Positions 47,408 through 58,300 of a DNA stretch of 64,000 nt are shown here, piece after piece. How positions within the stretch are numbered: the first letter of the stretch is position 1; each line of letters opens with the position of its first letter. Position numbers and translations under genes: made by a program. The notes beneath the pieces were generated by a model. The model was not told where the DNA came from. It worked only from the letters and a program-made list of their open reading frames with translations, and searched no databases. Origin of the DNA: Monocercomonoides exilis (lineage: Eukaryota; Preaxostyla; Oxymonadida; Polymastigidae); NCBI GenBank assembly GCA_001643675.2, contig LSRY02000006.1, positions 1,676,501-1,740,500 of the forward strand, read 5' to 3'.

Positions 47408-49422
47408 TCAAGAAATAGCATAAGGATCTTCTTCTGCATCGTTCTCTTCCGCTTCTTCTCCTTCTTCTACATCATTTATGTTATTATCTTCTTCGTCACT
47501 CGCTTCGTACTCTTCTCCTTCTTCTTCTTCAGCTTCTTCTTCGGCTTCATCCGTTTCTTCTTTCATCAATGCTCCATCACTTGGGATTGGATATCGTGTT
47601 TCTTGAAATCCCATCAATGTAAATGGTATTCCATGTTTTTTTCCTTCTTCTGTTGAGTCAAAGCTAATAAGAATATTCAACGAATAATCTGTTAAATGCG
47701 TTTCTTCGTGATGTTCAAGTGAATCCAACAAAGAAGAAGAGTCTGTTGAAGAAGAAGAAGAAGAACTTTTCGATACGCACGACGGTGTCGTTGCTTCCAT
47801 TGAACATAATGTATCAGAGCACGGATAAACCTTTCCAGATATTATTATTTGAAAAAGAGGCTTGATTGTAAATCTTGATGGAAATGCAACGTTAGTCTCT
47901 TGCTGTTGATGAAAAGATGACATTGACTCAGAAGAGGCTGGGCTTGTAGCTGTGCTCGCTGTTTCGTTGGCTAAAGACTGGCAAGGCGAAAACGGGACTG
48001 GTATCGAAACATTCAATGCATCTACAGCATCTACACTTCTGGTTTCTATCCCCAACTCAGCCAGTATGCATGCCATTTGTTCAGCTCCAACAACAGTTTT
48101 GCTGCCAATGTTGATTTTGCTTGCCCTGAAATGTTCTTTGACAATGCGACTCGCCCTCCAGATGGTCGAATCCTCTGTAAACGAGTACAAAATTTGGGGT
48201 GAGCAAAATGGCAAGCATCTCTTTAAAAAGAATTTCTGTTTTTCTTCAACTGAGCCTAACTGTAAGAAATTGAGCAGCTCCTGCTCTTCTGTCTGTGTAT
48301 TGTTGAAGTATTGTTTGTAAAGTGTATGAGATGTTCTTGAGTGCGAGCCCATTGCAAAAAGAAGTGAGTTAAGATACGACAATACAATCCAACGATTTTC
48401 CTCTACTGCAAAGAAGAATTTTCTGGGAGTTGGAGGAACAAGATAGGCTTCAAAACTCTTTGTTGATATAAAATTCTAAAAAAAAAAAAATTGTTTTGCA
48501 TCAAGGTTTTCAAATATCAATCAAATTATATATGTGTATTGAAGAGATATTATATATGCAAACAGAAGAAACTATTACATACAGGGTCATAAATGAAGCG
48601 TGTAAGTTTTGGAAACAATGCATGAATAATTGAATGGAGTATACATCTATTTGGTAAAGTCTCCAAAAACGGATTTCCTGTTGCAAATAAAGCTTCCAGT
48701 TGCAGATTTTTAAGGCAAAATAAATCTTCAACTTTGTCTAATCATATAAAATAAAATATTAGAATAATTGGCAGCGATATAAAACATCTTAATAAACCTA
48801 TTGCATTCTTTTCGATTGAAAGGCGTTTGAGTTTTGGAAATGCTTCGTGGAAAGGAACATAAGAATTTAAGGCTGTAAACGATTTAATTCCATTTTCAGA
48901 AAAGTCAAGTGATTCTGCTTCTCTCCCAATTACTCCTCCCATGGCCATAATTGCAGACAAAATAAAATCTGCTCCCAAAATCGGTGTAAACTCCGAAACA
49001 AATGGAGAAGTTAAGCACGAACAAAATCTTAGATGCTGTGTTTTAGAGTCGTAGTTTTTAAGAACAAATGAAACAATGCCACGATATGCAGTTGATTCGC
49101 GAAGCTGGAAAGGAGATGAATCCACGGTCAAAACCAACTAATATTTTTTTGAAAATGATGTTATAAAATTGAATGAATTAAATTGCTAACTTTCATTCAA
49201 AATAAATTCTTTTCAAACTGAATTTCCATCAGGTAATATTACTCCTTTTTTCATCAAAATATCCGCTTCTTCTGAGCTTTTAAACTCGATAACACAAAAA
49301 TTTGAATCAAACACAATACATTTATAAGATATATTTCCGCATAGAACTTTTTGAATTGCTGAAAAAATGTATTCAACAGAATATTTTTTTTGAAATCCAG
49401 AAAACTGATTGTTGCAAATCAT
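47408..49422 (-). CDS. NXF1/Mex67-like mRNA export receptor (RNP fold, LRRs, NTF2-like domain)
   Basis: About five exons; ATG 49422, stop at 47408. Residues 1-70 (YIFSAIQKVLCGNISYKCIV, then FCVIEFKSSEEADILMKKG) look like a small RNP-type fold, joined in phase to LVLTVDSSPFQL. The LRR region has ESLDFSENGIKSFTALNSYV, then AFPKLKRLSIEKNAI, and after an intron LEALFATGNPFLETLPN with ALFPKLTRFIYDP, which follows the NXF1 LRR-to-NTF2 transition closely. The main last exon has an NTF2-like pattern (LYKQYFNNTQTEEQELLNFL, then FCSPQILYSFTEDSTIWRAS) and a Ser-rich loop. It ends in a long acidic tail instead of the C-terminal UBA-like domain. NXF proteins carry mRNPs through nuclear pores. Confidence 0.62.
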
Positions 49423-50096
49423 TTGAGATTAATAACGTTATTGAAAGTTCACACTATTATGCATTTGCTTGACGGAGATTGATATATTTGATCAAGCGAC
49501 AAAGGTTCTTGAGAAATAAATCCACTATTAAAATTTGTAAATTTTCATTTATGCATAAAAGTCAAATGGCTTAAAGTTAAGCGTGTATGATTTTAAAACC
49601 GTATTGACATCTTTGCACAATTTCTTTTCAAAGCAACAGAAACAACGCAAATTAAATAACTATATCTAATAATGGGCTACCGAACGAAAACATCTTTGAC
49701 TGAAATGAATTTTATTCAAAACGAAAAAGCAATGTTAGTGATAAACTCGAAATTGAAGGTAAATGGAAACATAGCAACCGGTTTGAAAAATGTTTGAAGA
49801 AATTTTAATTTAAAAAAAACCTTATTTTCCAAAAAAAAAATACACTTAAAAGGGAAATTTTTCGTAAAAAAAAAAAAATTAAACTGAAAATTTTCATTAG
49901 TTAAAAAGCAGTTATTGTCAAAAATTAACGATCATATCCATCAAAGAAATTAGAGAGATATTTTCTATCAGTTTCAATTGGGAAAAAAAGCATCAGTCAC
50001 TCACAATTCATGTTAATTGTTAAATGCTGGCAACAATGATTCTTAAATTATTATGGTTGCTTCGGTTAAACATATTTGTCTATCTTTTTGTTGGAA
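49423..50096. other. Intergenic, no gene seen
   Basis: About 670 AT-rich bases upstream of the transposase and the NXF-like start. I looked for terminal inverted repeats matching the far side of the transposase gene and found none that were convincing. Confidence 0.5.
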
Positions 50097-51503
50097 ATGC
50101 CTTTCGATATTTCAACTTTTAGTACATCTTCGTTTGTAACAGTTTTAACAGGATTAATTCCAAAATTGGACCTGCACTTCATTTCATCATTCTTGTCGCG
50201 AAACACTTCAAAAACGAAAGTTTCATTAATTCGTTCCTTCTTCAACGCTTGCAAAATGAGAAAAGTTAAAATTCCTTCGAACGTGCGAATTGCAAAGGCA
50301 CTCAACTGCACACAGAGCCTTGTCTGCCAGGTCAGAACCGGATATATAAGGAAAAAGGTTATTGAGAAAAAAAACATGTTGATGACTCGAAAGCAAGAAA
50401 AACGAGTCATGGAAATACTAAAAAATCTTAGAGATAAAAGAAAGCAAATCACACCGAAAACGCTTAGAGCCGTTGTTGCAAAAGTTTGTCATAAAACTCC
50501 TTCTCACAATTTTCATTCTTCATTCATAAAAAGGCATAGCGAGGAATTGATGATCGTTCCTTCAAGCGTGAGAGAAGAAAAAAGAATGAAAATATCGGAA
50601 CAAAGCATTATCATCTGGAAAAATCATTTGGTTCAATATGTGTGTGGAAAATATACATCCATGATCTTCTGTGCTGATGAATCAGGCTATCATGCCTATG
50701 AAGATACAAGAAAGATGAACCTTATAGTCGGAACAAATGAAAATCGTGTAATTGATCACACGCCTGTTGACAGAGGAGAAAAAAGGTTATCATTGCTTCA
50801 TTGTATTTCACTTGATGGAACTTTTGTTCCTCCTTGTTTTCTGGTGCAAAAACCATTCAACGTTGGATCCATTCAGTCTCTTGCCAATCATTCCGGAATT
50901 CATGGTTGTGTGAAAATCGGAAATTCGTCAAATTTCACAAAAGAGTTGTTTGAAAACTGGATTGAGAAAGTTTTCATTCCTCATGTCAACATTAAAAGAA
51001 TGATTTTGCCAGATATACATGCACAAGCGGTGTTGATGCTTGATGGGTGCCGAATACACCTGTCGGACAACGTATTGACTCGACTTGCTAATGAAAATAT
51101 ATTGCTTTTGGTTTTACCTCCAAATACCACACATTTGTTGCAGTCATTGGATTTGTCAATTTTCTCTCTCTGGAAGCTTCAAATTCAACAGGTTAGGTCG
51201 GGTTCAACGCACGACAGCGTGGAACAACTTTTGTGGGTTGCAGTGAATGCTATTCTGCAAGTTTCTTCGTCGATTAACATTTTTTCTGCTTTTAAAGAAA
51301 GTGGACTTGTGAATGATTTTCACAGAGCTCCTTCAACAGCGCGGATCTTCGAAGAAAGCTTCCAAAAAGTGATTGAAATTGTCAAATTGGACAACAAGTC
51401 ATTGCCACTGTCATGCACAAGACAAACAAGACAAACAAAAGGAGGAGAGTGGGGAATTTTGAACATTGACAAGATGCCAGTTTATTTTGGACTTCCGCAA
51501 TAA
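50097..51503 (+). CDS. DDE_1 (pogo/Tigger-like) transposase, intact
   Basis: ATG 50097 opens a 468-codon frame with no internal stop. The N-terminal part has a helix-turn-helix-like DNA-binding region: NVRIAKALNCTQSLVCQVRT, then TRKQEKRVMEILKNLRDKRK and a CENP-B-like second unit, SHNFHSSFIKRHSEEL. The catalytic core has Asp194 in IFCADESGYHAY, Asp316 in AVLMLDGCRIHL and Asp352 in NTTHLLQSLDLSIFSLWK, a DD35D triad typical of pogo/DDE_1 enzymes, which insert at TA. All three Asp are present, so it may be active. The final ~90 residues are helical. No terminal inverted repeats are obvious on either side, so it may be a single domesticated or end-degraded copy. The TA-flanked elements in this window could be mobilised by a relative. 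Confidence 0.85.
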   Translation: MPFDISTFSTSSFVTVLTGLIPKLDLHFISSFLSRNTSKTKVSLIRSFFNACKMRKVKIPSNVRIAKALNCTQSLVCQVRTGYIRKKVIEKKNMLMTRKQEKRVMEILKNLRDKRKQITPKTLRAVVAKVCHKTPSHNFHSSFIKRHSEELMIVPSSVREEKRMKISEQSIIIWKNHLVQYVCGKYTSMIFCADESGYHAYEDTRKMNLIVGTNENRVIDHTPVDRGEKRLSLLHCISLDGTFVPPCFLVQKPFNVGSIQSLANHSGIHGCVKIGNSSNFTKELFENWIEKVFIPHVNIKRMILPDIHAQAVLMLDGCRIHLSDNVLTRLANENILLLVLPPNTTHLLQSLDLSIFSLWKLQIQQVRSGSTHDSVEQLLWVAVNAILQVSSSINIFSAFKESGLVNDFHRAPSTARIFEESFQKVIEIVKLDNKSLPLSCTRQTRQTKGGEWGILNIDKMPVYFGLPQ

Positions 51504-52378
51504 ACAACACTTGGTGAACAATTGATATGTTTTAGAGTTTTTTTCATTCAAATTTCATGGAGCATTTCAAAAAAAACATGATAAAATAAACGAAATATTC
51601 ATCAAATCTTTGTTTTTTTTAATTTCAATAATACAAAAAGAATTAACAATTAACAAGAACAGTGAATATCTGATTATGTTTTGAAAATGGGACTAAATTA
51701 TTTGCTTTATGAATTTTGTTCCACACAATCTTTTCAAAGATTTTCATCAACTTTTTAATATTTAATTATTTTATTCTGCATGAGAATGTTAGAATTGCAA
51801 GTATTCGAGGCAGAAATTGCATGGAACAAATCATCGATTTTTTCTTAAATGCAAGAATTCTGACCCAAATGTGTAAATAAGGGTTATGTTTTCGAAAGAT
51901 TTTTCATAATCAATTGATAAGGGGTTTCTATTAAAAAATATAAAAAATACAATATAAAAATTCCTTTTGGATTTTTTAGATAGGTTTTGAAAGCTTTGAA
52001 TCACTGTAATTTCATATTTTTCTTTCAAAGTCTCACATTTGCGTTTACTGATAATAGTTTCAATAAATAAAGGCATCAAAATCAAAATTTTTAAACAGAT
52101 CCTTTTCTGTCCACTTTCCTTAAAGCAATCATTTCATTTCAACTGTTCAAATTGCGTTGATGATTGATGTGAAGATCTCTTTATAATCAACAATTCTTGT
52201 TTGTCATTGTTTCTCTCACAGATGTAAATTTTTTATTTGACTATAGTTTTCGGTGTTCTCAGGAACAGAAAAAAACAATATCATTTCTTACATTTCAAGT
52301 CAACGACTTTACTATTTTGTTCACAAGATTTTAAAATTTCTTTTTGCTGTAAAGGGCAGATCAATAGTATATTTCTTG
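51504..52378. other. Intergenic, no gene seen
   Basis: About 875 AT-rich bases between the transposase and the signal peptide of the beta-helix gene. The coding frame of the latter is open up to about 52253 but lacks an ATG before 52379. No inverted repeats were noticed. Confidence 0.5.
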
Positions 52379-55300
52379 ATGAATGACTTATTATTTTCTT
52401 TGTGTGTATTATTGTTTATTCAAGCACCTTCGCAATTGATCGGTAACTGTGCGGAAGAATTTCAGTCAACAGCATTTCACTTTGGAAATAAATCCACAAA
52501 CCGAACATATCAAATCGAAAAGAATGGTCGTTTGGAAGCGAAAGCATGTCATGCACATTACAGTGAAACAAGACATTTTTCCGGTCTGGTGAGCTGCAAC
52601 TTGGCCTCATTTCATTTACTGAATTCTTCTTTTGAATCCTGCAACATTCTCTTTCAGCAGATCCAAAAATGCAACGTGTTATCAAGTGACGAGAATTCAC
52701 TGATATCACTGCACGCTTGCACGATTGCTCCATGTGAATGTTCTTCAAAAAACTTTATGCAAACGAAAGGAGGAGTTGTTAAGCTTGAGAATTTGTCGCT
52801 TGCAACAGCCAGCTTGCTGAGTCATTCCTTTGCCATTTTTGAGCCACTGACAAGCTGCGCACCATTAACCAAAGGAATTTTGGACATTTCAGTGTCTTCA
52901 TTCGATTCTTTGATTACCACATCTTTCGAACCTCTTCTGTCGCCAATTTCATTTGTTGAAGTGAACATTGTGGACTGTCATTTTTCAAACATATCCTGCT
53001 CAATAAAGCATGCGGATGATCTCAAAAACTCTTATCGAAAATGTGACACAAGCATCAGAAGCTCCACATTTGTATCGACAGACGAACCATTTTATGGGTC
53101 ACTCTTCACTGATATAAACTCTGTGCAGTCATTGTGCTTCTTTTGCTCAAACTGCTCTTTTTTGTCATCAACACCAAAAAACATCACAAACATCCGCCAG
53201 ATAATCACCGGAAGTGGGGATTCCAATTTCATTGACACTATTTTCCGTGACGTTTCATACGATTCAGATTATGGTGGTGCATTGAGATTTGCTTCGAGTG
53301 GTGAATTGACAGTGACAAACTGTGAATTCGAACGATGCTCAACCACTAAAAATTACGGACATTCAGCAATTTCTCTTTTTCCTTCCGGAAGTGGAACAAT
53401 TAATTCTTCTGTTTTTTCGAATTGCTGTTCTGAAGATTGTGGAACTGTGGGAATAGTGACAAGCAAAGTATCAGAAAAGTGTGTAATTAACTGTGCTTTT
53501 TATAATAATTCTGTTCCCAATTTAGGAAGCGGTTTCTATTCACGTGACTCAAATCATGTTGTTGTGCAACAATGCTTTTTCAAGAATAACACATCAACGA
53601 ATAATGAATCACAGTGTTGTTTTGGAGGAGGAATTGGAATTAGATGTGAGTTAGATATTCTGATATCAGATTGTTATATATTGGAATGTACGTCACACAG
53701 TAACGGTGGCGGTATTTGCGTGGGAGCCAAAAACTCCATTTTAACATATGAGAATTTTTTCTCTTTCAAATATCTATATTTTGAATCGAACACAGCAGCA
53801 TTCAATAAAGGGCATGATGTTTTTGTGTCTGGTGATTGGGCTTCCATCATCACACAGAAGGATTTTGTGTGCTGCCTGACACACACAACATCGAGGCCTC
53901 AGTTGACATGGAATGATGAAGACAAAAGTGAGTGGCTCAGTTCAGCATTCAATCCAGTGCATGTGTCTGCAGATGCCGGAAATGATACTGTAATGTGTGG
54001 CCCCGCAGAACGAAAATGCCGTTCGCTGAAGCAGAGCATTATTGTGGCAAGTGATTTGGCTGGTGCAGAAACACAAGTGACAGTGGATGCAGGCATCTAC
54101 AATGAGACTGCCATTTCTGTTGAGAAGATGATAGAAATTGAAGGAGCATCGAAGGACAACACGACTGTGACAGTGTCAGCATCTCCAGATTTTGGATCTG
54201 CAATAACAGTGGAGAACGACGGAGCATTGACCATCAGAAAGTTCAAGTTGATTCACAATTCCTCATTATCAGACGCTTCCTCCTCATTTGTTCTGGTTGC
54301 ATCAGGATCGGTGTTGGTGTGTGATTGCAGCATTTCGGCTGAAGAGAATCAACTGAACACATTTACGGAATCAGTTATCAATGTTGCTGGAGGCAAAGCA
54401 GTTATCAGAGATGTGATGCTTTTCTCTTTTCGAATAGCAGCTGCAGTTTTTTCGTTTGGAAATCCAGATAGTTTAACGCTTGCCAATGTTATGTTTAACA
54501 ATATCATTCGCGTTGAAGGGAATGGATGCATATTTGAGGTGTCTCTCAAGAATGAAGAGAAGCTGCATTTGGGGAATATGAGCGTTGATGAGTGTTCGTG
54601 CAGGGGTGGAAATGGCGGAGGGTTAAGTGTTGTGATGGAAGACAATTCAGAATTCAGTGCTGGAAATGGGGCAGGAGACAAAGACACAGTTGGAATGGAT
54701 TCATGTGAGGCTATGAGCGACGATGAAGGGGAAAACGGTCTTGGGGGAGGTATTTTTCTTTATTTGAGCAACGATTTTCAGAATTTTTGCCTGAAAGATG
54801 TATTCTTTAGAGGATGCAAAGCCAAAGCTGGAGATTGTGTTTTTGTGAATGGGAATGATTTGTCAGTTGTGATATCCACAGCATCATTTGGATTTGAATA
54901 TGACTTGAACAGCCTGGTTGAGCTTCGTGGTTATGAAAGATCAACATTCAACGACAGCTTGGCAATCCCTCTTGTGTTGTATTTGCGGGATCCGCCGTCT
55001 GTTGTGTATATTGGCGGAGCGAGCCATCATGATCATGCAAAATGTGGATATGAAGACTTCCCCTGCAAAACAATTGATGGAGGTGTTCAGAGAAATATTG
55101 ATAATCCGGAGCAGACATTGAGGTTTATGAGCACATTTGAGTTTGAACACGAAATGGAGTTCAAAGAACACATTTTCAACATTGATGTGAATGGAAGCGG
55201 AGAAGACATTGCAGTTGGATGCCGAGATGAGAAAGTTCATGATTGGCTGGCAAGGAGTAACACAACAGTCAGCATGACAAAGATGACATTTGCATTGAAC

Positions 55301-58300
55301 GCGTCTCTAAGCGGAAGAACCACATTCTTTGAATGTGACGGAAGCGCTCTAACTCTTGTTGGGTGCTCAATGAAAATGAATGAACTCACAACTTTTGTTG
55401 AGTACTCGCTTCTTCGAATATGCGGAGGAACTTTGAACATCACGAATTTTGAGGTGGAGAATTCTCAATCAGTAATGTTCAAGGGGGCGGGAATGATTGA
55501 ATTTGAGGGAGATGGAGCAATGACTGTTGATGGGTTGAAAATTGCCGGAGGAGGGACAAGCAGCGCAAATGGGATGATATCTATGGGGGCTAGTGGAACA
55601 GGATTGATAAACAACAGCATGTTTTGCAACATGAACTTTGATTGTTGCGGCGTGATTCATTTGGAATCGAAATTAACATTGTTGAACAGCTCGTTTAAGA
55701 ATTTGAAGAGGATGGAAGGAGGTGGAGGAGCAGTGCAGGCAACAATTGGAGCTGGAAAGTTTATCAATGCAGAGAGATGTTTTTTTGAGCAGACAAGCTG
55801 TGCTGAGGAAGAAAGCAAAGGCGGAAGCTGTGCCATAACGATTGGCGAAAGGAGTTCATTCTTCTTTTCAAGTTGCACATTTAATGAATCCAGCGTGAAT
55901 GAAGAAAGCGGGAAAGGAGGAGGCCTTTATGCTTGCTTCGAAGAACCAACAACAACGTACTCTTTTAGTTCTGTAGTATTTACAAAAAACAAAGCTGGCC
56001 ATGGAAAGAATATGTATATTTATTCGAGCGATCTTAACCACACAATTTCGACTGTTTCTTTTGCATTTGAATATGAATCGGGAAAAAATGACAGTGACCT
56101 CTTCGATGGTGCAGATCCAAAACTGGGAGAAATCAATCTTCTGAGATTTTTAATAAACTTTTCATCTGATATTGTGTGTGTCTCTGGCAATGGAATCGAT
56201 ATTGTATCGTGCGGAAGCAAAGAATATCCATGCCAGTCTCTGTGGATGGCAACAAAACATATTAATCATTCGATGACACAATGTGGAATCTTAATAAATG
56301 ATGAATGTGTGCTTGAAGATATGTTTGATCTTTCCGGGTGTAGCATAAATTCATCGGCATGGGAGGCAGACGAAAAGGTAAAAGCGACAATCCGAATTGA
56401 AGGCAAAGAGGGAGGAGAGGCAACTCCCCATATAAAGAATTATGGGGAGATGTTTTTTGGCCTTGTTGTTTTGTCATTGAGAAAAATAAATGGAGGAGGT
56501 TCGAGTGCAATAGTTGTTAATGAAGCTGGAATACTGATGCTTTCAGATTGCTTGTTTGAAGCAGATGTGCAAGAGCATGAGGAATGTGATTGTTGCTTTG
56601 TGCTGTTGGTGAAAGGGAAGCTTGATGTGAACATAGTGACTGTGGGGCACATGACACTTGGCCGAGAAGTGTTTCGCTTGAGGAGCGGAAGTACTTGCAC
56701 CATGAAAGGGCTCACTGCCACCGAAGTGCAAATGAGAAACGGATGCTTGATAATGATAGAAAGCACCGAAGGTAGAGGAGCAAATAATGCAACAGTCGTA
56801 AACGTAGAGGATGGATCATTTTTGTGCGTGTCTGGTGATGGAAACAGATGCAGTGTTGTTGAAAGTGCACATGGAGACAATGTGCAACTGACAATAAATG
56901 GAACAGTTTTTGAGCAGTGCAACACAACGTTGTCAGAGAAAGGAGGAGGGATGCTGTTTGTGCTTGATGAAGAGGGATCGTTTGCACTTCATGATTCAAA
57001 GGTCATTCAAACAAGCTGTTCTGTTGCGAATGGAAGAGGTGGTGGCGCATATATAAAGAGTACGCTGAGTGGAGAACTGAACTTCTTTTTTGATAATGTG
57101 CTGTTCAAACGCAACGTGGCACAGGTGGGGAATGATGTGTTTGTTGAGTGCATAAACATTGAAAATCAGATCAATGAGACACAATTCAGGCTTGTCCTAT
57201 CGCAGAAGGGATATGTCAAGGAAAATGCAATATATGGCATTGATAGTGGCGAGCATTCTGAGACACCATTTGATTTGATCAATCTGATAACTGTGTATAT
57301 GGCAGACATGATTGTTGTTTCCTCATTACCATCGAACGGAGGGAAGAATGACAGGCAGTGTGGGCCGCCATCATATCCATGCAAGTCAATTGACTATGCA
57401 ATAAGCCATTTGTCCCACGAATTTGTGAGTATGATGTATGTTGACAATTGTTCGCTGGTGCAGGGAGAGACCGAGCTGAGTGATATGACGCTCTTGTCGA
57501 AAGGTTCACTTCCGTCCAAAGTGAATGTTTTTTCTGAGATTCCAGCAACACGAAATGAGCTCGTGGTCACATCAGAATGTGTAACAATATCTCTCCTCAA
57601 ATTCTCGTTTCCGTCACCATTTTCCTCAAAACACTCTTCGTTCATTCTCATTAAAAGCGGATCGCTTTCAATTCAGTCTTGCTCATTTTGTGCATCAGAC
57701 TTGCCCTCCGTCTCCACTATGCCTGAGCTGTCGATGACGCTTATTGTTCAAAATGGAAAGCATCTTGCAATCTCCCGCACCAACGTTTCCGGTCTCTCAT
57801 TTGCTTCTGGAAAAGCAATCATAGGTGCTTTTTCGCGAACTGCAAATATCTCATTCGAGCAATTATCAATTGAGAATGTGGCTCTTCAGGATGGAAGCTG
57901 CATCAGCATCGTTGATCCACATGAGAATTCGATAAATTCTCAGGATGTATGCATTGTCGATATATCTCAGTGTTTATTTTCAAATGTTTCGAGATATGGC
58001 TCAAACGTTTGTGCGATCTCCGCTTCCTCAAAAGAACTGATCAATTTATCGAACTGCTCATTCAAAGCTCGCTCATTGTCTTCGACTCTTGGAAGTGCTG
58101 TTTTGTTTGCTTTTTGTTTGAATGTGGAAATAAAAACGTGCTCGTTTGTTGGAGAACATAGTGACCCAGATAGCCGAGAGGTATTGAACCAACAAAACGA
58201 AAAGAATGAAGGACTATGTTTGTGGAACGGATCTTTGGTCTGGACGAGAAATAGTTTTGTTGCAATGAAAGACACTGTGATTTCAAATTCATGTGAAGGA

